Assembly (NCBI RefSeq): GCF_022458895.1
Contig: NZ_JAINFL010000005.1
Coordinates: 186,001 to 250,000 of the forward strand
Source of the DNA: Roseihalotalea indica
Lineage (GTDB): Bacteria > Bacteroidota > Bacteroidia > Cytophagales > Cyclobacteriaceae
Length of the DNA stretch: 64,000 bases
Direction of reading: 5' to 3'
Part shown: positions 15,858 to 24,898 of the stretch, one piece after another
Position numbering within the stretch: the first letter of the stretch is position 1
Layout of the letters: each line of letters starts with the position of its first letter
The notes under the pieces: model-generated
What the model was told of the DNA's origin: nothing
Seen by the model: the letters and a program-made list of their open reading frames with translations, nothing else
The model's database searches: none
Made by a program: the position numbers and the translations under genes

Positions 15858-17030
15858 TTAAATTTTCCAGAAACTACCTTTCTTCTTAGTGTCCGGCGGA
15901 GGGGTACTTTCACGGACAAATATATTATTTTTTGGCCGAGACGGCTCTTTAGGTTTGCCAATAAAGTCAAGATCACCCAATTTGGCAAAGAGCGTTTCCA
16001 TTAAAGACGCAAACTTAGCGGCCTGATCCAGTATGGCGTAAAGCTCCAGATGGTCATAATCCATCTCTAACATTCCGTTGATGGTATTCTCAATATTGCC
16101 CGGAGTTATTTCGGTCCATTCCTGCACGTAATTGAGCGTTTCTTCTTTACCGTTATCGGTCATACAGTCGAGACAAACCCGAACAGCACGGGCATACTTG
16201 GTGAAGGTTTCCATCAAGTGGATAGGGGGGAGATGGGTTAACCGGAGGCGGGCAAAATCAATATGAGCGGCCACAAAGCCCAGCACTTCTTCTGATAGTG
16301 CGTACAAATTGGTGACCAATTGTGATTGCTCACTTTTCAGTTTCATTTTAATGATGACCTGCCGGGCGGCCGAGCCGGTTTGCAGTAAGCTGCCCATCAG
16401 CCGATCGTAAAAGCCAACCACCGTAGGGTGCGCTGTGATGCGGCTGCAAGGAGGAATAAACTTATCCGAAACCTTTACTTCGTTTCCAATTACCCTCACT
16501 TTCGCCAGTGTGAGGTGATAAGCCCCCAGATCAGTGATGTTGATCTGATGCGAAGGCACTACCTGCAACTGGTACTTGGGCATAGAAAACGGGTGGCGCA
16601 GGGGAACTTCTTCCGGGTCGGGGTTACCCACAGGTTGCCGGGAAAAGGGGTTTACGGTAATAATTACATCGTACATTGGCTGATCGGCATCCTGCACTTC
16701 GTACTCGGCTTTCACTGACGTACCCAACTCACTTCCGGGTTGATTATTAATTTCAATGCGGGCACCACCCAGCGTCACCGCCCGACAGCGGGTCAGCATT
16801 ACGGTGAGTTTCCGGCTGCTGGCCAGGTCTACCGAAAGCTCAAAAGACGATTGATTAGATACACCATTGAGCAATCCGTAATTATAAGGGGTAATCTGCA
16901 TGGCCGCCAGATCGCGGATGGTATCTAAGAGGGCATTCTCCTGCTGGGTAAAATGGTCTTTATTGACCTTCATGCCATCGCGCCAGTTGACCGTATGATA
17001 GTTTAGATAGGGTTGCATAGACTCAATCAA
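15858..17030 (-). CDS. tssK: T6SS baseplate protein TssK
   Basis: 390 residues. The N-terminal motif VNWRDGMKVNKDHFTQQENALLD is the TssK signature (W-x-G-M...L-P/K-x-HF-Q), here in Bacteroidota form. The middle is a beta-rich domain (residues about 60-180), then helical domains to about 360 and a short basic tail. TssK trimers link the baseplate (TssFGE) to the membrane complex; in T6SSiii, which has no TssJLM, the partner is presumed to be TssN/TssO-type membrane proteins. The start is three bases after the tssN stop, so the two are likely coupled. Confidence 0.88.
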   Translation of the reverse strand: MIESMQPYLNYHTVNWRDGMKVNKDHFTQQENALLDTIRDLAAMQITPYNYGLLNGVSNQSSFELSVDLASSRKLTVMLTRCRAVTLGGARIEINNQPGSELGTSVKAEYEVQDADQPMYDVIITVNPFSRQPVGNPDPEEVPLRHPFSMPKYQLQVVPSHQINITDLGAYHLTLAKVRVIGNEVKVSDKFIPPCSRITAHPTVVGFYDRLMGSLLQTGSAARQVIIKMKLKSEQSQLVTNLYALSEEVLGFVAAHIDFARLRLTHLPPIHLMETFTKYARAVRVCLDCMTDNGKEETLNYVQEWTEITPGNIENTINGMLEMDYDHLELYAILDQAAKFASLMETLFAKLGDLDFIGKPKEPSRPKNNIFVRESTPPPDTKKKGSFWKI

Positions 17031-17032
17031 TA

Positions 17033-17848
17033 TCAGCGGTGGATACGCACGGCATTCACCGACTCGTTAGGTTTAATACTATTTTCAAGAATAGAAACAT
17101 CCGGGTCAATAACCTTCTTCCGATTCCACCACTTTCCGGTATCACTGTAAAACATCCAGGAATAAGGCGGGCGGTACGCCTGTATCGGGCTGTCTGGAAA
17201 CTGGGTATTATATTCTTCCAGAAACGAATGAAAGAGTTCACCGAATAAAATATTGGTTGGGGCCACCACTGAGAACGTAGTAGAGTCATCCTTATCAACC
17301 TCCTTACAAAAATTAAATTGAAGGGGAATAGTATGTTGAAAAGTAAGCACTGGTGCTTCTTTTTCAGTAGGAAAGAACCATTTGTAGTAATAAGCTGGTG
17401 GCACTGACTGCCATAATTGTAGACTCTTCTGTAAGAAAAAAGGAATCAGAAACGGAAGTGCTGCACCTACCAGGAACGCTACTGAAGGTACGTCGGTCAG
17501 CAGCTGATAGATTAAGCAAAGGAGGATGGTACCTGCTGAGAAAATAAAAAGGGTGAACAGTAACTCTGCCAGAAATAAATCGCTTTGCGCCCAGGAAAAT
17601 TTACGGTGTAGCAACCAGGTATGAACGATGCCTGCTATTAAAAAGACACAGAGCAAAATCCAGAATGTGATATTGGGAGCCAGATTATCTACCAGCCCAA
17701 GCGCAGCAGTACAGGCTAAGATCAGGATAAAAAGGGCTGCATATCCCAATGAGGCTCCCACTACGAAATCCGGACGGGCTTTGCTGCTTACCATAAATAA
17801 TGCGCCGGAGGCAATAGCCAGAATGCTTAAACTAATAATGGTGATCAT
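17033..17848 (-). CDS. tssN: T6SS membrane protein TssN
   Basis: 271 residues with five predicted membrane segments in the first half (about 3-20, 28-50, 60-80, 93-115, 122-142), then a soluble C-terminal domain of about 120 residues containing PAYYYKWFFPTE, FCKEVDKDDSTTF and AYRPPYSWMFYSD. This is the arrangement of TssN, a membrane component specific to Bacteroidota T6SSiii that substitutes for part of the missing TssJLM complex. It is sandwiched between tssG and tssK with 2-3 base gaps. Confidence 0.85.
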   Translation of the reverse strand: MITIISLSILAIASGALFMVSSKARPDFVVGASLGYAALFILILACTAALGLVDNLAPNITFWILLCVFLIAGIVHTWLLHRKFSWAQSDLFLAELLFTLFIFSAGTILLCLIYQLLTDVPSVAFLVGAALPFLIPFFLQKSLQLWQSVPPAYYYKWFFPTEKEAPVLTFQHTIPLQFNFCKEVDKDDSTTFSVVAPTNILFGELFHSFLEEYNTQFPDSPIQAYRPPYSWMFYSDTGKWWNRKKVIDPDVSILENSIKPNESVNAVRIHR

Positions 17849-17851
17849 ACT

Positions 17852-18844
17852 TTATAAAAATGTAGTATACCCCAAGTATCCTTCTCCGCTTTTGGCTTCG
17901 TCTAATACCAGGCCCGTTTCTTTTTGGTCAATCTCAATCGTCATCGTAATGTCGGACTGGCAAGGTAGGAAAAAAGCACATAAGCTGAACAGCGTTTTGC
18001 GGCCTTTTCCGCCAGGAAGATAGTCTGTAATATACTTCTTTTTGATGGGACCCACAATAAGCTGATAGCTAGGGTGATAGTCCTCAATTAGGTTTCCCAG
18101 TATACTGTCTTTACCCAGGCAGAACGCCCCTAAAGGGGGTAAATTAACCTCATCAAGCTGATGGGTGGTAGACTGATGTGAGCGCACTTGAACCGATACG
18201 CCCATCACCAGTGATAACAGATTCGAAGTGGCCTTTTCATCTCCCACCACCCGGTGCAGCATTGGTATAATATGCAGCATCATGATTGTCTGGTAGGTGG
18301 TTAGCCCTTTCGGTAAATCCCATAGTTCAATCAGAGCATCATACTGCTGGCGATTGAGCGATGAGAGTAGAATGTTGCTTTCCTGCCATTCAGCCAGCAT
18401 CTGGAGCCGGTAAAACTCTTGTTCCAGGGGCAAGAAAAACAAACGGGCTTCTTTCTCTTCCTGCCGATGGAGAGCGAGTTCTTCAACGGCTGTTTCGGTA
18501 TCAATCTGAGCGTCCTTTTTCAGGGTTTGGTGAAAGACTCCTTCGGGCAGGGTATCGTATAACCCTTCGCGCGTGACATTTACATAATAGTAGGGCTTTT
18601 TATTTTCTTTCTCCCGCCTTTCGATACTGAAAAAATCCTTGGTAAAAGATCGCTGAAACGTGCTGATAGGACGGATGTATACATCTTCGGCCTTTAATAA
18701 CTGACGACGGATGGCATTAGCGAGAATTACCTCGGGCTTTACATCAACCGCTGGGTTTTCCAGAGAAGATGTAGAAAGCAAAGAAGTAATATCGTCGGGC
18801 GGAACAGGTTGCGTTTCCTGGGTACTATCGTTCTTCTCATTCAT
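17852..18844 (-). CDS. tssG: T6SS baseplate protein TssG-like
   Basis: 330 residues, soluble. Assigned to TssG because it directly follows TssF and has the right size and character: PYYYVNVTREGLYDTLPEG is typical of TssG/TssF-like wedge proteins, and the C-terminal part is beta-rich (YQLIVGPIKKKYITDYLPG). TssG joins two TssF copies and TssE in each baseplate wedge. Sequence divergence from proteobacterial TssG is high, so the call leans on synteny. The first 30 residues look disordered. Neighbours are 28 bases upstream (tssF) and 3 bases downstream (tssN). Confidence 0.78.
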   Translation of the reverse strand: MNEKNDSTQETQPVPPDDITSLLSTSSLENPAVDVKPEVILANAIRRQLLKAEDVYIRPISTFQRSFTKDFFSIERREKENKKPYYYVNVTREGLYDTLPEGVFHQTLKKDAQIDTETAVEELALHRQEEKEARLFFLPLEQEFYRLQMLAEWQESNILLSSLNRQQYDALIELWDLPKGLTTYQTIMMLHIIPMLHRVVGDEKATSNLLSLVMGVSVQVRSHQSTTHQLDEVNLPPLGAFCLGKDSILGNLIEDYHPSYQLIVGPIKKKYITDYLPGGKGRKTLFSLCAFFLPCQSDITMTIEIDQKETGLVLDEAKSGEGYLGYTTFL

Positions 18845-18871
18845 AACGGTTAGGGGTTAAGCACACCGGAT

Positions 18872-20740
18872 TTATCCGCTGGTAATCACAATTTGAATGG
18901 GTAGCACTGTAGAAGACCGTTGGGTAATATACTGGTGCAAATCCCGCTTGGTACTTTCCAACTCATCGGGAGTAAGGCTGGCCCGCGATGATAATTGAAT
19001 CATAACGTCTAAGGTGCGTTCCAGGGCCTGATTGGAGCGGGGGAGTACCCGCACCCCTTTCCGAAAGGTAACTGACGCAATCAGATCGCCCAATCGGGCG
19101 TAGCAGGCCGCCTTAATGTCTTCTTCGGTAACAAAACGGTCGCGTGAAAGCAGCGCCGAACGAAATGCGTGAATCTTTTCAGCATCGCTTGGCTTATCGC
19201 GCCCTCCGTATGACGAGGTAACTAGCAGCAGGTCATTGCTTTGAAAGTCGGTGCTGTTAACCGGCTGTAGTTTGGTGCCGGAGGCAATCCGGTTGGCCAG
19301 TGTTCCCAGGGTAGACCAGAATTCCACCCAGATATTTTCGTCCTTTTCAGCATTCAGGGCCAGATAATGCTGTACATCCTGGTGAGAGGAGTTAGCCGCT
19401 ACCTGGCGTTCCAGCCGAGAAATATACTGACGTACGGCTTTGATATCCTGCACCACCCGGCTTCCTCCCAGTGCTTCAAAAGCAGCATTCTCATCCCGGA
19501 TCAGGTCAAGCAGGTAATTAGAAAATTCGGTGGCATTTCGCTGGTCAAAGCGGCCTACGCCTTCCTGCCGAACAGCATAGGTGTTGGGTTCCATCGTTTT
19601 AAACCGCTGGAACGGTACATTACGAAATACGTTTCCATGATCGGTGGTTACTTTCCGCATGGCCAGAAAGTAATCATCCGTTGTTAAGGGAATAATATTC
19701 AGGAGTTTGTTAATCCGGTAAGGCCGGTTACTGCTTTGCAACTTACGGTTAAGTACCGGGAAGCAATTGATAGCGCAAACGGTGTTGGAAAGTACCTCAG
19801 GGGGCATCAGTTGCGGAAATCGAACTTCAATCCAGAGTAAAGGTTTCTGAAGGGCTGCCAGCTTTTCGGCATCAAATACCTCACGGAATGAACTCGGGTA
19901 GGGCTCCCGTGCCGTTAGTAATGCCGGGTCCTGTACTGTAATAAACGAATTCTGATAAGCTTGTAGTGTTTGCTGCTCAAGTGCGTCAGAAATATTCGGA
20001 AGTTCATCGCGCCAATCGGCAGCATGCCCCTTTTGACTTATTTTGGTGTGAGAATAACCTGACCGCACATCAAGTAGTTTTCCCTGAGCGTACCACTGAG
20101 CCGAAGGCAGCAACGTTCGGTAATATTGGGCATCCGGCTGGTTTTTCCAGTCAAAATAAAAGGGGAGTTCATCCAGCTTTTTAGGTGAGGGAGGCAGCGA
20201 TACTCCTAACCAGAGAGAATGAGCCGACAAGGAACGGCTGGCATCCGAACTACGGAGGAGGGGCTCTCGCTGTAGTACCCCATTGAGCTGAATCAACTTC
20301 TGATCAAACGCTACGTACTGCACCTGTCCGTTCACCAGCGTAGTGTTAAGGGCCGGAGAAAAGTATACGTTTTTGGTATCGGGCTTCGTCAGGTCTTCCG
20401 GGTTCATCACCTCCTGGGGCGTTAGAAACTGATCTTTGCAGGTGATAATATGAGTAGCTTCTACGGGCTTAGCGTGCATTACCGCATGAGCCGGGGTTGG
20501 GATAATCAGGGCTTCGGGTAACAGCAGGCTGGCCAGTTGCTTGAGCACCCGGGTTTTAGACTGATGAAGTTCCCGGGCAGTCTTTTCAAATTGAACTGCG
20601 CAGGCACCAAACAGCAGGTCAACCAACGGGTCAAGCCCTTCCATTTCGGTTTCATCGTAGTCCCAAAGTTCAGCGGCGGTTTTTAAAAGCCGTTGCTTCA
20701 CCTTATCACTCTGGAACTGGTTCTCACTGGATTGTAGCAT
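18872..20740 (-). CDS. tssF: T6SS baseplate protein TssF
   Basis: 622 residues, the usual TssF size. The N-terminus fits the family: LLKTAAELWDYDE, then DPLVDLLFGACAVQFEKTARELHQS, and LLPEALIIPTPAHAVMHAKP, corresponding to the P-x(n)-RL...PH..P-S region. The C-terminus (SRDRFVTEEDIKAACYARLGD, then SSRASLTPDELESTKRDLHQYI) matches the gp6-like baseplate wedge fold. TssF dimers and TssG form the core of each wedge. The gene lies 17 bases after tssE. Confidence 0.88.
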   Translation of the reverse strand: MLQSSENQFQSDKVKQRLLKTAAELWDYDETEMEGLDPLVDLLFGACAVQFEKTARELHQSKTRVLKQLASLLLPEALIIPTPAHAVMHAKPVEATHIITCKDQFLTPQEVMNPEDLTKPDTKNVYFSPALNTTLVNGQVQYVAFDQKLIQLNGVLQREPLLRSSDASRSLSAHSLWLGVSLPPSPKKLDELPFYFDWKNQPDAQYYRTLLPSAQWYAQGKLLDVRSGYSHTKISQKGHAADWRDELPNISDALEQQTLQAYQNSFITVQDPALLTAREPYPSSFREVFDAEKLAALQKPLLWIEVRFPQLMPPEVLSNTVCAINCFPVLNRKLQSSNRPYRINKLLNIIPLTTDDYFLAMRKVTTDHGNVFRNVPFQRFKTMEPNTYAVRQEGVGRFDQRNATEFSNYLLDLIRDENAAFEALGGSRVVQDIKAVRQYISRLERQVAANSSHQDVQHYLALNAEKDENIWVEFWSTLGTLANRIASGTKLQPVNSTDFQSNDLLLVTSSYGGRDKPSDAEKIHAFRSALLSRDRFVTEEDIKAACYARLGDLIASVTFRKGVRVLPRSNQALERTLDVMIQLSSRASLTPDELESTKRDLHQYITQRSSTVLPIQIVITSG

Positions 20741-20757
20741 CGGATAATTTTAAAAAG

Positions 20758-21195
20758 TTAGGCCAGAGATAATGGGCTAAAAAACATGTGCTCAGTATGG
20801 CGCATGAGTTGGTTGGTTTTTTTCATGGCGCCTTGTACCTGAATGGTGATGCGTTTTCGGTGCCGGATGGTCTTATTGGTGCGAGGGTCTATCGTCTCCG
20901 GCTCGTCTACTGTGATATTGACCTGGATGTTGGCCAGCCGCTTTTCGTAAGCATTTAGTGATTGTAAAACCAGGTCTTCCAGTTCGTCTTTCCACTTGGA
21001 GACACTTTGAATATTGTCAAAATCCTTATCCCAGATGTAGCAACCGTAGTTTGGATCGAAGCGGTATTCGTGATAGTGGGTTTTGATGATCAGGTGAATA
21101 TGCTGGCGGATAGAATCTTCCAGGCTGCATAGCCCGTGTCGCTTTTTCTGAATCAGATTACCAAATTGTAAGGGTAGTTGGTAGTATGGACGCAT
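20758..21195 (-). CDS. tssE: T6SS baseplate protein TssE (gp25-like)
   Basis: 145 residues of the GPW/gp25 family. Visible features are LEDSIRQHIHLIIKTHYHEYRFDPNYGC, with the conserved tyrosine/arginine-rich helix end, an EKRL motif (NAYEKRLANIQVNITVDEP) that is the classic gp25/TssE wedge signature, and a C-terminal beta-rich tail. TssE contacts the first sheath ring. It sits between vgrG and tssF with gaps of 8 and 17 bases. Confidence 0.92.
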   Translation of the reverse strand: MRPYYQLPLQFGNLIQKKRHGLCSLEDSIRQHIHLIIKTHYHEYRFDPNYGCYIWDKDFDNIQSVSKWKDELEDLVLQSLNAYEKRLANIQVNITVDEPETIDPRTNKTIRHRKRITIQVQGAMKKTNQLMRHTEHMFFSPLSLA

Positions 21196-21203
21196 TGTTC
21201 TTT

Positions 21204-23132
21204 TTAGTTAATTTTTACCACTCCGCCTTTTAATGCCGCTACCGCACCTCCTTCCAGGCTGAGGTTGGCCCCACCTTTTACCTTGGCACTGGCGCCACCT
21301 TCCACCGAAACGCCTGTGCCTCCGGAAATGGATACATTGTTACCGCCATCCAGGGTTGCATCCATGCCGGCATTCATTCCTAGCGATTGAGCGGCTGACA
21401 CCGCAATGCTATTGGCATTTTCTTTTAATTCGGAACCCACATCGGTAGTCATATTATTGCCTACGTTCAGCGTGTGGTCCTGACCGGCGGTAATGTCGAT
21501 GTTTTCGTCTGCTCTAATATTAATGGATCTGGCAGATATATCAAGTTTACCTTTGGTTTTGATGGTGATCTTTCCCTCGCCTTCCATCTCCAGGCAGATC
21601 TCGTTCTGAGAGTCATCATCGTTTTTATGAAAGATACGGATTTTCTCTTTACCATCTTCGTCGATCAGGTGTACCTGGTTGCCACTGCGGGTTTTAATCA
21701 CCTTCATGAAGTTACTGGCATCAGCCCAGGCGCTGGGGGAGGAATTTCCATTGTAAACGCTACCCATCACAAACGGCAGGTCCGGGTTATTATGTTCAAA
21801 CCCAACCATCACTTCAGTGCCGATTTCCGGAATAAAATAAAAGCCGTGGTGTTCTCCCTGATCACCCTGCCCGCCGTATGCCTGAGCAACCCGAACCCAG
21901 GGGGTAGTACTGGAGGTTTCCTGCCAGGGGAATCGCACTTTTACCCGCCCCAATGCCTGAGGGTCATTAGTATCTGTGACCATAGCTACTTGTGTTTCGC
22001 AGTATGGTTGTTGTATGACTGACGAAGGAGGAGATTGAATCTCAGTGGGTACAGCGGTGAAGCTGTTCTGATAACTATAGGTGCTGTTGATACTATGTGA
22101 CAATGAGATTATGATGAACTCACCAAAATCCTGTTCATTGGCTGCTTCTCCGGTAATATTGATGATAGTGCCTACATTGAGGTACGGATTATCACTGGTA
22201 CCCGTCATCATAACCAGGTTGTTAGCGGCATCGGTTTTTTGTGAACCTACAATAGTATCAAGGTCCTGCTGCTGAGCAACCGGGTATGTTGTGGCATAAG
22301 ATGGTTCCTGACTGAACAGCTTATCGGACTCTTCCAGGGCAAATTTTCCGTATTCATCCAGGCTATCTACTGAAGAAGAAGACGCCTGGCTTTCAAATAC
22401 CGTGTTCTCTTCGTAATTATAGGCGTAGGTTTTGAAGTTAACAGGTAGCAGCTTAAAGGAGAACTCCAGGTTGTATAAATCTTTTACCAAAGGCAACTCA
22501 ACTTTCTTATCGCGAGGCAACGAGCCAAAGATTAGCTCAGTGCCATCATAAAAGCACCACTCACCGTAGCGAGCCGCCATTCTTTGTAGAAACTTATAGT
22601 TCGACTCGGCATACTGGGCAACATAGGGCAGCGTTTGGGAGAAAGTAGGTTGAATCTTAGTAGATAATGAATGAGGAATACTATCCAACGTAGATTCAGC
22701 AATGCTGGCCAGATTAAGTTCGGTATAGGTGCGGTTTTGGAGATTTCCTTCCATTAATATGGTAGGGCTGAAGCCCTGTAGAACGATACTACGCTCGCCA
22801 TTACTCAGTCTACTAAGCCTCACCTCGGTGACCAGGCCAATGAATTCATTTTCCGGTTTATCTTTCCGAAACAGATCCGGGGCAAACCGAATATGACATT
22901 CCTGTCCGATGTATTTCTTTGATTGTTCCAGAATGGCTTTTCCTGTATCCCGGAATGCATCGGCGGGCAAAGCAATCTCAAATCGATGATGCTGGTGCAC
23001 ATCCTGAGAGATGCTTAGTCCGGAAAAAGGAGAAACCGTTTCACCGGCAATAGTAATTTGTAGTTTAACTTGTTGTGCCAAGGAGTTGTGTATTTTATAA
23101 ACGACCTTACAGTAAGATCGCAGAGTTGCCAA
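21204..23132 (-). CDS. vgrG: T6SS spike protein VgrG (TssI)
   Basis: 642 residues. The gp27-like head runs to about residue 380 (AESNYKFLQRMAARYGEWCFY is typical). The gp5-like OB fold follows: VAMVTDTNDPQALGRVKVRFPW, TTPWVRVAQ, then FYFIPEIGTEVMVGFEHNNP and PFVMGSVYNG. The C-terminal 130 residues are a Gly/Asp/Asn-rich beta-helix needle ending GGAVAALKGGVVKIN. There is no toxin extension. It is tipped by the PAAR protein encoded further down the operon and pushes effectors into the target cell. Confidence 0.96.
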   Translation of the reverse strand: MATLRSYCKVVYKIHNSLAQQVKLQITIAGETVSPFSGLSISQDVHQHHRFEIALPADAFRDTGKAILEQSKKYIGQECHIRFAPDLFRKDKPENEFIGLVTEVRLSRLSNGERSIVLQGFSPTILMEGNLQNRTYTELNLASIAESTLDSIPHSLSTKIQPTFSQTLPYVAQYAESNYKFLQRMAARYGEWCFYDGTELIFGSLPRDKKVELPLVKDLYNLEFSFKLLPVNFKTYAYNYEENTVFESQASSSSVDSLDEYGKFALEESDKLFSQEPSYATTYPVAQQQDLDTIVGSQKTDAANNLVMMTGTSDNPYLNVGTIINITGEAANEQDFGEFIIISLSHSINSTYSYQNSFTAVPTEIQSPPSSVIQQPYCETQVAMVTDTNDPQALGRVKVRFPWQETSSTTPWVRVAQAYGGQGDQGEHHGFYFIPEIGTEVMVGFEHNNPDLPFVMGSVYNGNSSPSAWADASNFMKVIKTRSGNQVHLIDEDGKEKIRIFHKNDDDSQNEICLEMEGEGKITIKTKGKLDISARSINIRADENIDITAGQDHTLNVGNNMTTDVGSELKENANSIAVSAAQSLGMNAGMDATLDGGNNVSISGGTGVSVEGGASAKVKGGANLSLEGGAVAALKGGVVKIN

Positions 23133-23156
23133 GGATCCGGCTGTTTTCCGGATTTA

Positions 23157-23693
23157 TTACTGCTTTACGAAAACGAAAGTCAGTCCTACTAATATGCTCT
23201 CCTCCCCAAAACCAAAATCAACATCAACATTTTCTTCATCTTCAAGTAATAACTTCAGTTCAGAATCTGTCAGATTAGTAATAGTGAACTGCACCTGGTC
23301 AGTGCCTTCATTAATAATGAGTGTGTTGCCATTGCGTATTTCCCAGTTCCCCTGTCCATCTTCGCTATTATCCGGGCTATTAACAATGACGGTATTATCA
23401 GAGCGAAATTCAAAAGTTGTTCCGTTATCAAAAGCTCCTTCTACACTGTCATTAAATAGCGCTTCTATATCATCTAATTCATCATCGGTAACTTCAATTT
23501 CTAAATCAGCAAAGTATTGCTCAAAATAGGCTCGTACTTCCAGTTGGTTAAAAGTGTATTCGTTACTAGTTAAACGCCAGGTGCCGACAATACCTGTTTC
23601 AGGATTTACTTCATCATCGTCTTTATCACATGATAGTAAGACAACGCAAGATAGTAAGAACAGAGTGTAGAAGAACCGTTGAGTCTGCTTCAT
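23157..23693 (-). CDS. lipocalin-like lipoprotein inside the T6SS operon
   Basis: 178 residues. The lipobox is VVLLSC (Cys22), followed by an Asp-rich linker (DKDDDEV). The body begins GIVGTWRLTSNEYTF and includes TFEFRSDNTVIVN and GNWEIRNGNTLIIN, the pattern of small Bacteroidota lipocalin-like lipoproteins. It is placed 24 bases upstream of vgrG and about 160 bases after the presumed ART-like effector. It could be an immunity lipoprotein for an envelope-acting effector, a TssQ-like lipoprotein (TssQ is the T6SSiii lipoprotein), or a passenger gene. The sequence alone does not decide. Confidence 0.7.
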   Translation of the reverse strand: MKQTQRFFYTLFLLSCVVLLSCDKDDDEVNPETGIVGTWRLTSNEYTFNQLEVRAYFEQYFADLEIEVTDDELDDIEALFNDSVEGAFDNGTTFEFRSDNTVIVNSPDNSEDGQGNWEIRNGNTLIINEGTDQVQFTITNLTDSELKLLLEDEENVDVDFGFGEESILVGLTFVFVKQ

Positions 23694-23832
23694 TGTAGAG
23701 GTAGAATAAATGTGTTATTTAATGTGGAAATATAAAGAAAATATGTAATGATTATGTAAGCATTTAGAAAATAGTAAACCGCCAAATTCTTAAGAGTACG
23801 TGTTTACCAATAGTATAGTCTTGAGCTAGTTT

Positions 23833-23851
23833 CTGAGCTTTTTAAGCTCAG
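23833..23851 (-). terminator. hairpin directly after the ART-like gene
   Basis: CTGAGCTT (23833-23840) and AAGCTCAG (23844-23851) are exact reverse complements with a 3-base loop, two bases past the stop codon of the 24312-23854 gene. There is no T-tract on the minus strand, so it may be an mRNA-stabilising or attenuating stem rather than a full terminator. It separates the sheath/tube half of the operon from the spike/baseplate half. Confidence 0.5.
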
Positions 23852-23853
23852 CA

Positions 23854-24312
23854 TTATCCCTGCCCTGGAGGTAATAGTCTTTTAGGGCTGTTATCAATAA
23901 TCTGAGCGGCGGTAGCGGTATTTACTCGGATTTCCGTTGAGGTCAACCGCCTTGAGAACCCGTAGTAAAACCGTTCCACAATATTTTTTGTAGCTACCAG
24001 TTTATCCCAATCGGTAGGGCTGATAGAAATTTCAACGATTCCGGCCGTATCCAGGTCTGGGTCAATGCCATAGACATGAAAAATGGCATCTCTGGCTGCA
24101 GCAATGTCACGGCTAAGGACACCACCACTTGCTATGTCAGAATTCCGAACCACTTTTTGCATGGCAGTGCTGGCATCTTTATGAAACCCCCGATACAGTT
24201 TCACTACATTTCCCCGAGATAAGGGTACCATATAGTGTTTAGTTTTAGCACGGTCTTCGTACAACCAGGAGTCTGGGATTTCTCCTTCAAACTCTTTTAA
24301 TGATATAACCAT
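23854..24312 (-). CDS. possible T6SS effector, ADP-ribosyltransferase-like pattern
   Basis: 152 residues, no signal peptide, encoded between hcp and the lipocalin-like lipoprotein. The order of motifs resembles small ADP-ribosyltransferase folds: KLYRGFHKDAS (an Arg after an aromatic strand), GGVLSRDIAAARDAIF (strand plus helix), GIVEISISPTDW, then RRLTSTEIRV (a candidate catalytic Glu on a late strand). The C-terminus PKRLLPPGQG is probably flexible. I infer an R-S/T-E type ART toxin loaded into the Hcp tube, because small effectors are often encoded next to hcp. This is a motif-level inference and no obvious cytoplasmic immunity gene is adjacent. A structural component unique to this T6SS is the alternative. 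Confidence 0.45.
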   Translation of the reverse strand: MVISLKEFEGEIPDSWLYEDRAKTKHYMVPLSRGNVVKLYRGFHKDASTAMQKVVRNSDIASGGVLSRDIAAARDAIFHVYGIDPDLDTAGIVEISISPTDWDKLVATKNIVERFYYGFSRRLTSTEIRVNTATAAQIIDNSPKRLLPPGQG

Positions 24313-24346
24313 CAGTGATAATCAGTTGGTGTTATCGGCTTTATAG

Positions 24347-24368
24347 GCAGAGCCTTGGAAGACTCTGC
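24347..24368 (-). other. hairpin downstream of hcp
   Basis: GCAGAG (24347-24352) and CTCTGC (24363-24368) are perfect inverted repeats in the 78-base gap after the hcp stop codon. Such a stem could protect the hcp part of the transcript, as Hcp is needed in many copies. Confidence 0.4.
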
Positions 24369-24390
24369 TATGGGGTGTTCTTTCGTCTGA

Positions 24391-24801
24391 TTATACTGGC
24401 CACTCATTCTCGTATACAGCGGGGCCGCCATCGCCTTCGATGGTAATTTCGCGACAGGAAATGACAAAGGTCTCCATCATGTTTTCTCCACCCTGCCAAC
24501 TGAAATTTTCACCGTATTCTACGATGTAAGAGTCTTTGAACTTGATAGTTTTGATGGGTTTTTCATCATCGGTATCGTCCATGATCTCAATCTGACCGTC
24601 TTTGGTCTTTCCCTGAGCGAGGGTCATCCAGGTAGGAAGGAAAGCACTTTTGGTAGACTCGATGGTCATTTGAACCGTGCCGCCTCTTACGATGCCAGAA
24701 GGGCGACCAGAGGCGTCAATATCACGATTGAAGCTATACGAAAAGTCGATAACGCGAACATCGCTGATTTTGTCTAAGTTTAATCTTGCTCGAACTGCCA
24801 T
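24391..24801 (-). CDS. hcp: T6SS tube protein Hcp (TssD)
   Basis: 136 residues, the typical size of Bacteroidota TssD. Characteristic stretches are VIDFSYSFNRDIDASGRPSG, GGTVQMTIES, and GENMMETFVISCREITI near the C-terminus. Hexameric rings of this protein stack into the tube inside the TssBC sheath and are expelled with VgrG/PAAR. The gene is 97 bases downstream of the possible small effector and 78 bases before the ART-like gene. Confidence 0.95.
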   Translation of the reverse strand: MAVRARLNLDKISDVRVIDFSYSFNRDIDASGRPSGIVRGGTVQMTIESTKSAFLPTWMTLAQGKTKDGQIEIMDDTDDEKPIKTIKFKDSYIVEYGENFSWQGGENMMETFVISCREITIEGDGGPAVYENEWPV

Positions 24802-24898
24802 GGTTTTTAAAATTTAAAGGTTATTGGTAATGAAGTTTGGTTTGGTTAAATAGAGGGTCATATCAATTATTAAAACGAAGGACACTACAGTTAATTTG

